Source of the DNA: Candolleomyces eurysporus
Lineage: Eukaryota > Basidiomycota > Agaricomycetes > Agaricales > Psathyrellaceae
DNA length: 47,300 nt
Direction of reading: 5' to 3'
Assembly: GCA_027579435.1 (NCBI GenBank)
Contig: JANBPK010000894.1
Coordinates: forward strand, 1-47,300
Shown: piece after piece, positions 31,476-43,041 of the stretch
How positions within the stretch are numbered: the first letter of the stretch is position 1
Layout of the letters: every line of letters begins with the position of its first letter
Notes under the pieces: generated by a model
What the model was told of the DNA's origin: nothing
The model's database searches: none
What the model saw: the letters and a program-made list of their open reading frames with translations, nothing else
Made by a program: the position numbers and the translations under genes

Positions 31476-32995
31476 TTAACCACTCCCCCGATTGCTTGCC
31501 CCTTTCCACAAGGGGCGAAGCAGACGCTTCTGGATTAGACATAACCACCCTGTTGAGAAGTGCGAAAGTACCCTGATTTCAGTGCGTGCGTCGTAGATAT
31601 GGACAGTGTGGTTAGTGCCTGTTGCTAATAATCCGCTGCTTGAACTGAAATTGACGAAACACATAACATTAAGACCACGTTAGCTCCATCCGGACACGTG
31701 CAAGGTGAGAAACATTTATGAAGACGAACCTTGCGTGATCGAGCTTATAACCATCCCTAACATCTCTTCTGTATAGCAAGCGCCCACCTTTTGCGACCTG
31801 TACCCACTCTGGCAACAGTGACAGTTGCACAAACCCTTGCATACTCACACTCTGTACTAACCCGGTGACAAACACTGCCGGACTGTCATATGCCCTCGAA
31901 GCATTGGATGTCATCTCAACATCGGAATCCCATCCCATCTCTATATCCGGGTCTAGTGATCCTCCAGGGCTGCATGGAGGGTCGACGTCCATGTGGGAGA
32001 TGCTTGAATATGGAGCCTCGTCCAGGTGCGTGCCAAACGAAGCACCCTGCATTAAACGTTAAGCAAAATTCATTTAGATTAAGGATATCGGGCCTTCGTA
32101 CTGCCGACTTTGTGGACGAAAGAGTCTTGTGATCTGTCAGCACTGCAAGAGGACCGCCTGCGTTCGAATGAGGCGAAAAGGGGTGTGTTTGAGAGAATGA
32201 ACGTCTCCGCCTTTGAGGCATCCGAGCTGGCGCATCAGACCTTGATACTGGGATGCTCTACAAAGTGGAGAATAATTATCATGACGATTCTTTGAGAACC
32301 CTAAACGCTTACCAGTGCTGTGGTCTGAGTCAGATCAGCAGATAAGTGATTGCGGCAGGAAGCGCGATGAATGTTAAGGGGCGCTGATCCCTGTCCAAAC
32401 TGACTATTATCGCGATCAATATCTGGCGCTGTTGCCGTTGGTGGTAAGGGTGAAGTCGACGCATGCTGGACAGTAAAATCATGGTAAGATATTTGATAGG
32501 GATTCGCAGCTGTCGCACTGTCGGAAGTGTCATTTCCCTGGCTTATGTTTGTTTGTCGTGGCGGAGGAAATGGTGATATAACCGTATACGGAGGAAGATA
32601 GCTGTGCCCATAGGTATGACTGGCATTGACTGATGGAGGAAAAGGAGTTGGGTGGTAGAAAGGAGGAGTGGGATTGCTTGGTAAAAAANTCAATACGCAA
32701 AGGAGATGGAAAAGGGAATAGGTGGTAAGTGTGATAGATATTTGTCACATGTATGACCTTGTTCGTCGTCTTCAAATCGCGTCCCGAGCTGTACGCCTGA
32801 TATTTCCCTATATCGAAATTCGAAGCACCGTTCAGGAAAGAGATCGATTCCTGGTCTGTAAGTCAAGCCGATCCAAATTCAACATCCCTCGGTCTCAATC
32901 AGAACCCCAATGCAAGAGACTCACCACTCTGGCGCTCGCGCTTCCTACAGCAAGCTTTGTCCATATCTTTATATGCGTTGGGAAACGAGCTAACT
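31476..32995 (-). CDS. Hypothetical protein: GASNF motif, Pro-rich region, WD-like end
   Basis: A minus-strand gene with canonical introns. An exon near 32770-32870 encodes SFLNGASNFDIGKYQAYSSG then GRDLKTTNKVIHVTNIYH, resembling the short N-terminal motif found in many Agaricomycete proteins, including STAND/NACHT types (inference). A Pro-rich stretch follows (32320-32693, e.g. YLPPYTVISPFPPPRQTN) with a frame change at the N at 32689. Next come an intron (about 32236-32319), a basic exon (PQRRRRSFSQTHPFSP), a 55-nt intron (GTACGA...CTTAAC...GCAG, ending at 32050), an acidic exon (MDVDPPCSPGGS...EMGWDSDVEM) and a last exon with GLLATGTNHTVHIYDART, WD40-like. The role is unknown. Start and stop are not certain. 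Confidence 0.45.
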
Positions 32996-32999
32996 GAAG

Positions 33000-34100
33000 A
33001 CGGGACACTGAATCTTGGTTCTACTGGTCGATTGAAAGGCAGCTGTTAGGAAATGGGGGAATGGGTGTAGGGTTGTGGTGGAGTAGAAAAGCTCTGTGAC
33101 CGTAGTCGCCACAGCTGATCATCGATAGATGGGATTGCCGTGCGGAGCGACCAAACAAACCCATTGGCTTTGTATGGTGGGCTTTGTATGGTTCCCCGTT
33201 GAAATGTTTACAGCTAATCGATAGACTAGATTCCGCCGCGCTCCCCTTTTGATATTTGTTTAGTTGTGGAGCATACAAACAAACATGATGCCCAAATCTG
33301 GCGAGGGCAGTCGATATCAACCGCCACCTCCCTCACCGTACATCTTCTCATTTTTATGGGAATTGAACGATAAATGACAATGAGAGTACATTCCCTCTCT
33401 TGTAATGTGTCGATGACTGCTTTTGGCCATAGTGGAAAGAGTAGATGTTCAGTTCAACCACAGCTACAACTTGGACTTGACGCGATGACTATGACGTCTC
33501 CATACCAATTTTCAACCACACGCCCCAATCTACCATGGGTTTGTTGGGTCGCCTGTGCCACTGCTCCACAAATATGCAAAAGGGGGGCGCGGCGCAAGCC
33601 GGTCTATCGATAATGAATTAGTTGTATAGCTCTCATACAGGAAAATAGCCTGTCCTGGGATGATACTACATCTACAAATGAGATCCGGTTCTTGATTCTT
33701 GGTCCGTGCGCCTTTTCACACACATGCCGCTCGAGGCTATGTGCTCGAAGACACCTGATCAACTCGGAAAGTCCGACCGACTGGGAGGCCAGTTCGCGGT
33801 CTGCGGTCCGCGGTTCAAGGTTTACGAATATTGGTAAGCACTTTCTGGCGCATCGTTGAGGACTGCAGGGGCAGGTAGGAGGAGCAAGGGTAAGGAAGGT
33901 TATTCCACAAAACAAGATGGACGTCACGATAACAACACACTCACTGATCCCCCGAGGTGGTTCATGTTTGAGGAAATGTGGAAGATACCAGCCAGCGAGA
34001 CTACTGGGCTGCTCGTAGTTGTATGTATTTTCATCAGCAAAATCTCGCTCACAAGACCTGCCTTGTAAGCTTGAGATCTGTTTCTGATATCGTCAGAGCT
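33000..34100. other. Unassigned region
   Basis: ORFs of 60-107 codons occur on both strands (for example 33021-33320 and 33604-33927 on the minus strand) but none shows a domain, signal peptide or convincing splice pattern. It could contain the promoter and 5' exons of the gene at 31476-32995. Confidence 0.35.
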
Positions 34101-34113
34101 GAGCGACGGAAGC

Positions 34114-34299
34114 TTGGACTGCTCGAGTCAGTTTTATGGTGCCCTTGCCTCGCAAGCGAGAGGATGGCTGTGGCGAGGAGCTGTCGTAGGACGGCTAGTC
34201 TCGACACACGAAGAGCTCACGCAAAGGATAGACTGTTTGAGTGCTATCGTATTCAAAGTAAGCTGGGGAGCGTCGATACCTGTAGCGCAGTATATGTAG
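34114..34299 (+). CDS. Possible C-terminal exon of a hypothetical gene
   Basis: A 61-codon frame with even composition (SQFYGALASQARGWLWRG ... EELTQRIDCLSAIVFKV) ending in a normal stop. It reads like the amphipathic C-terminus of a protein, and upstream plus-strand sequence (33960-34070) encodes a hydrophobic stretch (TGLLVVVCIFISKISL), but I cannot link the two with certainty. No family recognised. Confidence 0.3.
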   Translation: MDCSSQFYGALASQARGWLWRGAVVGRLVSTHEELTQRIDCLSAIVFKVSWGASIPVAQYM

Positions 34300-34504
34300 A
34301 TAGTTTCCAGATTCTAAGTAGATAGAAATAGAAATAAACGAGTGTGCAAGTGATCAACGAAACACAACGTCCGAAACAAAATAGAGACGCGAAATCAAAG
34401 AGCGTGGGTATCGAGCTATGGTGGGCCGTAAAGATGCATCGAAAAAGTAATAACGAAAGACTGAAAGCGAGTCCAAATGTACAAAGATGGGTATAAAATT
34501 AAAG

Positions 34505-34877
34505 TTAATCGGCAGTGGTAGTGGTAGGGGCCGTGGTAGAGGTGGAAGCCGAGGTAGAAGTGGAAGTAGAGGTGTCCTCCAGGTCAAAAGGCAGCGGCAA
34601 AGTCCAATAGCGAATTATCGAGGCTTTGATCTCCGTCAATAAGCATGTCGATGGAGTTGTTGGAGCCGGCTTCAGTGAAGTCTTGAAGGCTGATGTTCGA
34701 AAGGGCAGGTGATTGAGTGATAGGGGTACCGCTGCCAGTGAAGGCGAGAGCGTTCAAACGAAAGGTTTCATCGCCGGGATGACCGAAGCGCTTCTCTTTC
34801 CTGAACTTCAACCCATTCTTCGCAAATCGATTCTTTGTCTCCTACCTTTCCAGATCCTCAATACGCGACATCATCAT
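34505..34877 (-). CDS. Small acidic protein with Ser/Thr tail
   Basis: Starts at ATGATGATG (34877). Exon 1 (34846-34877) encodes MMMSRIEDLER; a 45-nt intron (34801-34845, GTAGGA...TTCAG) follows; exon 2 encodes KEKRFGHPGDETFRLNALAF and an acidic/hydrophobic stretch (NNSIDMLIDGDQSLDNSLLD) resembling an activation domain. The annotated frame stops at 34584 in a T4 run; moving one base there continues FDLEDTSTSTS into a Ser/Thr-rich tail ending at 34505. A TATA-like TATATAAA (about 34999-35006) sits 120 bp upstream of the start. No DNA-binding domain is seen; the protein may be complete and short, or lack upstream exons. Confidence 0.4.
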
Positions 34878-35099
34878 TCGACCAATGGTGGCGACGCTGC
34901 GTTGATTAGTGGCGCCGTTATGATCCACAATTCCCAAGGTTTTGAGAGCTGGATCTCGTCGCTGAAGACGGGTGTTGATCCCATGGTCGCCGCGATGTTT
35001 ATATATGATAAAAGAAGCGAGGTCATGGGTGCAGAGTGGAGCGGAACGAGGCACCTTTCACACTTGTTTCACACTACCAGAAAAAGACAAAATACCAAT

Positions 35100-35520
35100 C
35101 CCTAAGTATCTTGAAAGATAGGCCCTCGATCAGTTTACCTCTGTTTATGTCTTGGCAGCTGCCTTTGGCCACCTCTTTCGCCCGTTCTGCATCCTTTGAT
35201 ACTGGTGATTGTTCCCGCTTTGACCTCAGTATTGTAGGAAGGGCCTACTATTCATATTCATATTCATATAAACGGCACAAGGTCCCTTTAAGGAACGGCC
35301 GGTTTCCACTCCTGCTCAGCCGGCACCAAGCTGTGGAACACCAGTTCAGATTGCTGGGTCGACGACGCCGCATCTGTCAGCCTCTCGTTCCTGGTGTGGT
35401 TCTTCTTTTATGAAGCCGGATAAAGAATTCTATTTCTACTTCAACGGAAACATAGAAAAGATATCATAGACATACTATGCGTCGTGATTCAGACCAAACT
35501 GCCAAAACTCTCATCTTTTA
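35100..35520. other. Intergenic; short TATTCA repeats
   Basis: No gene is supported. A run of ATTCATATTCATATTCATAT occurs near 35250. The plus-strand 125-codon frame 35036-35413 is low in features. Confidence 0.35.
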
Positions 35521-35740
35521 TTATAAGGAATTGCTATTATCAGGCATCGCTGAAAAGATAAGCTCAAAAGCTGCACACCGATCAAAATTCAGGTATTTCC
35601 AACTACGCCAATAGATGGAATTCAAGAGAGCGGCGTTGCCTTCAGCCAGCCTCTCGGCGCCTTCTCTGTGATCTCGGCGTCGCAATGGCCAGATACCGTT
35701 AGCACACGCCATTGATGCCCTCAAACCGGGGTCCACAATA
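35521..35740 (-). CDS. Hypothetical terminal exon
   Basis: A coherent 71-codon frame (DPGLRASMACANGIWPLRRR ... YLNFDRCAAFELIFSAM) ending in a normal stop at 35521. A possible splice acceptor lies just upstream (about 35755), but no upstream exon was identified. No family recognised. It lies between two better-supported minus-strand genes and may be the remnant of a third. Confidence 0.3.
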
Positions 35741-35980
35741 ATACGCTCGCAGATTCACTGACTGCCATTGTGTTCAAAGCTAAGCTATAAGCACAGTAAA
35801 CATCTTACCTCAAGCAACTCACAAACTGAACGATAACCTGATATCAATGAATTTTGTCATATTCAAAGCCAGTCAAGTTTCAACATTGGAACAATCCAGA
35901 GCCTCACCGAGATCCCAATGCCGTAACGAAGCAAGGCAAGGCTTGTATAAAGGTGAACAAGATACAAGTGAAGCTTTCTT

Positions 35981-38640
35981 CTAAACCTCCTTAACCGGCG
36001 TCTGCGCGCCAAAGCGAGCACCAAACCTAACGCCAGCACTCGTATTAGTGCCTCTCTGGCTCGTCAAACTCGGACTCAACGGAAACCCAGCACCCGAGCC
36101 TGAACCCTGACCCTGACTTGGTAGCGAATCCAGATTCCACGCCCCAACTCCAACTCCATGAATATGGTACTGCTCCCCGACGATTTCCTTCGTAGCCAAC
36201 ATCAACCTATCGAGTCGGTTCATAATTCTATACGCTNATCGGGATCCCGACGTAGAACATCCTGAAAAAGAGGGGGAGGAATTGAACGGAGGTTGATTAT
36301 GAGGAGAACGAGACGACGCACAAATACTGCTCATCCTTCAACGTATCAAGCGTCAAAAGCCTTGGTAGACCGTAGTCTTCCTCCGAATCTTGATGAATGA
36401 TGTCTAACCCATGGTACCTCATCATGAACCTATCCAGCAAGGGACACGGTGTGACTTGCGGGAGTGGGTTTCCGGTGCGCAGGGACGAGGATATCATAGC
36501 TTTAAGTAGCGGCAATTAATAAAAGTTGATAAACAGGACAAACAACACGAAGAATAAGAGCGATACGTACAAATGACGGCCAAAACGTCCCCCTGGAAAT
36601 CAGGATCCAGGAACCTGGCCCGCTTAAGAAACGCACGCGTCCAGGACGGCTCGAGGTGTTCCATCACAGACATGAGATGGCTCAAAGAATATGCAATCGC
36701 CCTAGAAGAGTAAGTATCATCAATACCTCCAATCGTACAAATGGATAAAAAATCCAAGACAACGCACAGTTGTAACTCGAGAATCTGTTGATACCGCTTC
36801 TTCGGCCACCGACCTCTCAACGAGAACTGAATGAAGAAATCAAGTATGAGTAGTAATTCAGAAGATGAAACGGCCCACACACACCTCATAAACCATATTA
36901 GTCGACAACGCACTCGACCGGTTCAACTTGGCTCTCGTCGCCACCAAGCTCGATATAATTTCTTCCATCCTGGTTTGGGTCCTCGGGGTGAAAGTCGCAA
37001 AAGTGATGATCGAACAATATATCGTCCCAAGCTCGGTACATGTGGTAGAAAGCAGAGATCGTTGGTACCGTCGGAGCGTCATGTTGGGTGGCAACATTGA
37101 ACCAAGGCTAAGAGAGGTTTCGGTCCAGGCACGGGGGATAAAAAGAACTCGGTAAAAACTCACAATGCGGCCACAACACCAATCGTAACCAACACGAACC
37201 GACGCTATATCACAGGATCAGCAGGTGAACGGTAACCGAGGGGTTCAACTCACCCAAGCGACATCCCAGCCAACACCCTGTGGTGTAGGAACGAACTGGT
37301 GCGTACTTTGATACGAGTATCCAAGCACCTAACATTCATCAGTAACGAGGAGAACCAATGCAGAGAAATGACCCACAAGAATAGCAGTAACGAAAGCCAC
37401 GATGTTCGTCATTGGGGGAATAGGGCAATACAGCCGGACCATGAAGAAGAATGGGAAGCAAACACCACATACAGCGGCGAGGCTATATGGGCTCCCACGT
37501 CCAGACCCAGCCGAAATATACCTAGAATTATGGTATCAGTGACCGTGTATCTGGCATACGACCAACAGCAAGGAAAAAAAACTCGTACTTACCACGTAAC
37601 CATACCGACCAACCCACCGCTAAACGTTGCGATAATCCGAGCCGCAAGACCGAATGTTGTATCACCCCGGAATCGAGCTAGCGTGAGCTGCCCCATGATC
37701 CTTCATACAGCGTCAGCCTCCGGAGACCACCCGCGAGAACGTTGATAGAATCTTACATGGCCCAAGCCCAACTATGCCCTGGTGCGAGTTAGCATCTCGC
37801 AAATGACATCGCAAGGGGGCTACACTTACTAAATGCATACGCAGCAGATTCTTGAATCAGATACGGAAGACATAGAGCAACTGCAACACCAACAGCGGTA
37901 AGCAAACGTCAACCTGTGGGGGGNCGAAAGAGAGGACAGACCAGATATGAGCCCAGCTTTGATAGCAAACAGGGAATTGCCGGTCGTAATGCCGTTCAAA
38001 GCATGATAAACAGTGTTCAAAATAAGCTCCAGCGCGTTACGGGGAGGCAGGGCATCGGGGTCTCGTTTTTTCGGTAGACCCAACTCACCGGTGGATTCTG
38101 GATCCACAGGGTGCAAGCCCTGAATGACATCTGGATAAAGGCATATATATGAGAGCGGGATCGGAAACGGTATCGGGAATTGCATACCTGGATCATCGTC
38201 GTCGTTGTGATCAGCATTCTCTGGAACATCATGAGGGCCCCATCTGAATATGTGCGGCGCGGGAGCCCAAAACCGAACGTTTGTTCGCTTTTCTTCGAGT
38301 TTGATAACCTCTTCTAACTAAACTAGCTTGTGAGACCTGAAGGAATCAAGGAGGAGCGAAGCATACTCACCATTTCCAGGATAACGGAGGCTGTCTGCAT
38401 CAAATGGTACTGGTAAACGTAGCAATGGAACAAATGTCTATGGGGCGGCAGTTCACGATGGCCATTTTCGTCGTCGCAGCCAGGCTCGCCAACCACTGGG
38501 TGATATGTTTCGATAACTCGTAACCTGAGAATCAGTCAATTACCGAGCCCTTGGAGAGCTTAACTGGCGAACGAACCTTCCCTGTTCTCTAAATTCGCTC
38601 AACGCAGCCAACAGCGAGCTCTGAACTTCTACCACTTGTT
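35981..38640 (-). pseudogene. DUF2421/FUSC-type membrane transporter, 5' end missing
   Basis: A many-intron gene with order and motifs of the fungal aromatic-acid-exporter-like family (FUSC_2 plus DUF2421; Brefeldin A-sensitivity related). Exons include about 38571-38640 (EVQSSLLAALSEFREQGR), 38371-38524 (YQYHLMQTASVILEM), 38188-38318 (VRFWAPAPHIFRWGP) and about 37950-38130 (PPRNALELILNTVY...LFAIKAGLIS). FUSC-type transmembrane segments occupy about 37200-37850. TLRRYQRSLLSTTCTELG and FSLRGRWPKKRYQQILE follow, then SLRTGNPLPQVTPCPLLD and, at the C-terminus, NRLDRLMLATKEIVGEQYHI, with stop at 35981. Family members normally have a 6-TM N-terminal domain of some 400 residues; none is found upstream of 38640, where an inverted repeat begins. 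The 3' part looks intact and under coding constraint. Confidence 0.75.
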
Positions 38641-38967
38641 ATAGATTAAAATTCTCACAATTGGATGCTCGATGCACAGACAGCGCGAACGATTTACAGC
38701 AACAGAACCCTCGGAGTCAGGGACCAGTGGACCTGTTAAATGGGTCTTTGTTTCTTCTCTTCATCTCATTTAAATGGAGCACCTTGCAAAGAAGGATGCC
38801 ACCGTGATAAGATGTGTATACTTTGTTTAGCCAATATTTTTGAAGGACATGGGCCGATGCACCTCAGGGACAGCTTGTTTACAGTGTAAAGCGACCTCCT
38901 GGGCGCATTTCTCGCCTGTTGTAAAGGGCCTAAGGAGACCGTGTGAATATCAGGAATGTTCACCAAT

Positions 38968-39216
38968 TTACAGTCGTTTGCATATCTTTTGTCAGTTGCG
39001 TTTCTTTCTCGAGCAGAATGATGCGACATATGTAATCGTTATGTCACGCTTGCCTGGATCTAGTGGGTGCAGCGACGTCAGACCCGCTTCCGAGTGTGAT
39101 CATATCCAACATATTAAACCGCATTACCAATTTGGTGCTGTGACCAGCCTTGACAGCTGTCACAACTCCTCTCGCAGAAAAAACGCAACTGACAAAGGAT
39201 ATGCAAACGACTGTAA
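38968..39216. repeat. Inverted repeat, 46-bp arms
   Basis: TTACAGTCGTTTGCATATC... (38968-39013) is repeated in reverse complement at 39171-39216 with about four differences; the spacer is about 157 bp. It lies between the truncated transporter and the helicase. It could be a MITE, the end of a larger palindromic element or an inverted duplication. No target duplication was located. Confidence 0.6.
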
Positions 39217-39220
39217 CCAA

Positions 39221-39913
39221 ATCTGGGGCCTTCTGCACCTTGATATAGAAATGTAAAAACCAGCCGTGGCACCGTTAACGGTACGAGGTCGAGAGTGACA
39301 CTATAAAACACTCTTTTATAGTGCGAACGAGTGAGCTCAACAAATATACCATTTGGTACCCAGCCCTGCAGGACTGAACGGGTGTACTGCAGGCTATCAT
39401 TGGTATGCCCTCTTCGACAGGACCACTTTGAGCTCTAGAGAAAAGACCTGCCCAAGAGCTCGCACACATTCCGTCAAGGTTGCGTGCGACCCACAAGGCC
39501 GGAATGGTGTAAGCTTTATTGGTAAGTAATACAGTACTGCAGTACTTGTAAATAAGATGATTCAATGAGGTACCTTTGCTATGATAAAAAGAGTGGAAGT
39601 GACCCTTCGCCAATGCGGCCCGTGATCTACAGTGGAGGAAGTGAATTTAACATGGCACCATGATGGTACCAGGTAGACTAGAATAATTACAAGTCCGAGA
39701 CTAGTTAAAATCCACCAAAACAGCTGTATCACATTAATTCAAACATAATATCTCCCAATAGTATGTCGTAGATCTTACAAATCCATGCATACCATCGCTA
39801 TTTCGGGCTGATTTGAGTTGGCGGCTCTAGGACGGTGGCTGTGTGATCCCGCCATCAATCCCGTCGCCGCGCGCTCTTTTGGAAACCGCGCTCTGAAAAC
39901 AAATCGACTTGGG
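39221..39913. other. No gene recognised
   Basis: Short ORFs only. It contains a few small palindromes (for example around 39350, ACCATTTGGTACC) and the 3' flank of the helicase. It may include the boundary of the helicase-bearing element. Confidence 0.35.
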
Positions 39914-39937
39914 TTAGCGGGCCGCACTGCATGCGGC
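39914..39937 (-). repeat. Hairpin followed by CTAA, possible Helitron 3' end
   Basis: Minus strand: GCCGCATGCAGTGCGGC (6-bp stem) then CCGCTAA, shortly after the helicase stop. Helitrons end with a hairpin and CTRR, but the usual spacing is about 10 nt (here 3) and the next base should be T (here C). A weak candidate. Confidence 0.25.
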
Positions 39938-39949
39938 AAACACGAGGGT

Positions 39950-42900
39950 TTACTTTTCTGCAATGGTAGATGTGCTTGTACTTGGGGCTGCCTGAAGCAT
40001 AGTTACATTTTCATATATAAGATAGGGGAGTGTTTTACCTTTGCAGGTCTTGATCCATTCTGTGTCTTCATTCATCATTATGGTCTTCTCAAAGATACAC
40101 TTACTATGATTTACCAGACCATCAGCATACCATACTTGACCTGATTTGTCTACCACTCTAGAGGTAAAATGTTCTTGGCCCCCATATATGGCACCTCTGA
40201 GTCGATAAGTATGTAGCACCTCAGGTTCATTTGAAGGAAGCTGAAACTGCAGTTCAACTTTAAGACAGGTGTCTTCAATCCCAAAGCATACAAATTCTGG
40301 TGACAATAATAGTCCCAACATTCTTGTTAAATTTTTGTTGCACCCTGTACATTTGGACCGTACTGTTGCAGGCTGGGCATAGACAGCTTGGCTTATGGTA
40401 TATTGACCACCAACCTGTTTAGAAAAATATTGATTGGAACACAAAATAGTGAGGTATGAAAAGACAAATGGTCGGCTATTTTCAACCATGGTGTCACAAT
40501 TGGTACATGATAAGAATGATTGACCACATTCAGCGTCAGGCAAAACTTTGGGAATTAGGTCTGAAATAAAGATACCTTGAGTACCTGCAGAAAACATCTC
40601 AGGATTAGAATTCCTGAGTGATTGTCTTATATTATCTCTGCCGTCTTCAATTTTAAGGACTTTTTCATCCACGTTCTGAAAATTTTGAGTTATTGTGTGC
40701 AGCATACCACTACTGCTGGACATGAATGAGTGCCAGTATGTTGGTTGGGTCTTCCACATGTCATACAATACAACTAAGAAGGAGTCATATGCACAGCTGT
40801 AATCTGTTCCATCCCAGATGATTCCACTGGGTTCATTGGTTAAGCTGCCACTTGCTGGTGATGGGTCTATGCCTCTAGCCTTTTTACAAATAATGTTTAG
40901 CAGGTTGTCTTGTTCCTTATGTTTTCCCTTTGTTTGGTTTGCAGCCTTGGGATGGGATTGTTTGCATCCTATGTCTGTTTTGCCTTTTTCATTGATTTCC
41001 TTTTCTGCCTTCATTCTATGTAGTACTTCTTCAGATGACCACCTGGTGTCAGAGTGGGAGTCATCAAGCCTTGTTGGCATCAAATCTTCAATACCATTTG
41101 TCTGTAGTTCAGGATGCCAACCAGCAGTAAGGTTTTCTACATCTTGCTGTACTAAGTGTGAACATATCAGGGGATATCTCAGTTCACCTGTGACACCTTT
41201 ATCTAGGACCCCTTTATACCTAAGACTGGTAATCTGGTCTAACAAGTTCAACTCTCTGAACTCTTGTCTGAGATCATGATCTATGCCTTTTGTTATTTTG
41301 AAGCTGTTTTCATCAAAATCACCCAATATAACTGTGCCTTCAGCTGACTTTCCTCTTGATAGACTTGTATAAATTCCATGGTAGTCTTTGTTTTTTNGTC
41401 AGTTCAACAACATTATATTCTCTTCTCTTGCCTTGTGATGCATAGTCTGTCATACCAAAGTTTGGCAGAACAGTTACCTGCTCTCTTCTGATTCTCAATG
41501 AGCAGTCATCAGGATATAGACATGTGATGTTTTTGCTTCTGCGAGTTATGGGAACAACATCTTGTGGTAGTCCATCAAACTTTACCATTTGAGGTGGACT
41601 TACAAGCTTGACATACAAAGTGTCCAGGACAGGTTTATCATAAGGACCTATAATTGCATTCCATCCCACTACAACACCTTCTTGACCCTTTGTAATGCAG
41701 AGTTCAGTGGCATCATTATGACGAATCATTACTGGCATTCCAACACACAAAGCCAGTTTGCCTGCAAAGTGGTTTGTAGAGCTAGGTACCAGCCCCCATA
41801 TTGTATTCTGAATAGCCTCTGTCATTGCTTGATGCTTGCTATTCCTTTTTTTTGTTTTTTTTTCTTTTATTATTTGGTGTTGCTACAGGCAAAAGGGTGT
41901 CTATAGAGTAGAATTCATGCAATGGCTGGCCTATATCCTTGGCAAAACGCTCACAGCCAATGATATTGAACTGATCTTTGTACTTGTTACATGCAGTAAT
42001 AATGGATGTATTGCAGAGGTTTGTATCATTCAAGAACTGAGTAGAGTGGGGTTGTGCCACCAGGGATTTTAATAACTTCATATCACTGTCAGTGCATCTT
42101 GCATATCTCATATTCACCAATGCATTGTGAAATAGAGTCTCCTTACTTCCCTCATCTGTTTGTCTCATGTTTTTTGTTAGTATTACCATGGTTGTAAATT
42201 GATGCCAAAGAAATTTGCCAATCAAGGCAGCTTCATCCTTTTGGTTGACACATGCAGAGAATCTTCTCTTTGCTTGGTTACTGAATAGATTTGCATCAGA
42301 TCCCACAGGTGGTAGCTGAGCAAAGTCGCCTGCAAATATAACATTGAATCCACCAAAGCTTTCATCATAACAAGACCAAATCTGTGACAATCTTGCACTA
42401 ATGTCATACAAGCTTCTACAAGACAGCATGGAACATTCATCTATGAATATATACTCAACTCCAGTCAGCCTTTCTTTTGCATTCATCATGGTGGTGACTT
42501 CATTAACTGGCATATCATCATCATCACCCTCAGGAGATCTTAGGCCTAGAAACGAATGGTAAGTGGAACCATTCAACAGTGCTGCTGCAGTACCAGTTGG
42601 AGCCAATACTATGAATCAGTGAGATTCATTATGTTTTGCAAACAGCTCCTTAATTGCTTTGATCACTTGTGATTTGCTGGTTCCTCCTATGCCTTCCAGA
42701 TACATACGCAGAGGAGGAACATCTGTGGAGGATATATGATTACCTACAATTCGGAATGCTCTCTCTTGTTCTTCATTCAAAGTGTTAGATTTAACAATGA
42801 AATCAATATAGTCTTGCTGTACTTTGTTTTTTGCTTCGAAGTCTTTTGTTATATAGTTTATATCCAGCAATTTAACATTTCCCTCCTGTTCCAGCCTGCA

Positions 42901-42999
42901 CTGTTCCAGGGCCTGCTGAGTCCAGAAGTCCGCAACACATACTTGATCTTCTTCCAGGTTGGTAATCGAGTTCAAGTACCGAACCTCACGTGCAGACAT
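39950..42999 (-). pseudogene. Helitron-type Pif1 helicase fused to a USP-like cysteine peptidase
   Basis: First block 42999-42616 with Walker A as GIGGTSKSQV (usual GGTGKS). An in-frame TGA (42616-42618) then leads in the same frame to 42606-41839, with APTGTAA, FIDECSML (Walker B), GDFAQLPP and TKNMRQ. A slip in A-runs (41845-41870) leads to 41825-41340, with GMTDYASQGKR, and a further shift at an N (41397) restores YTSLSRGKSAEGTVIL. The final frame (41326-39950) carries about 270 C-terminal residues with DYSCAYDSF, two CxxC pairs (SCTNC, KCTGC) and HFTSRVVDKSGQVWYADG, matching the Cys box, zinc-finger cysteines and His box of ubiquitin-specific proteases. The Helitron Rep nuclease domain is not present upstream. 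One stop is real or an error; the two shifts sit in homopolymer/N context. Confidence 0.8.
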
Positions 43000-43041
43000 A
43001 ATATCGTCTACAGCCAGGTGTAGGGAAGGGGGGCATCCACT

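Noticed and set aside
34874..34984. 36-codon upstream ORF overlapping the start of the acidic protein (ATGA overlap)
   Set aside because: The TATA-like box is only about 15-20 bp before its ATG, so transcription probably begins downstream of it.
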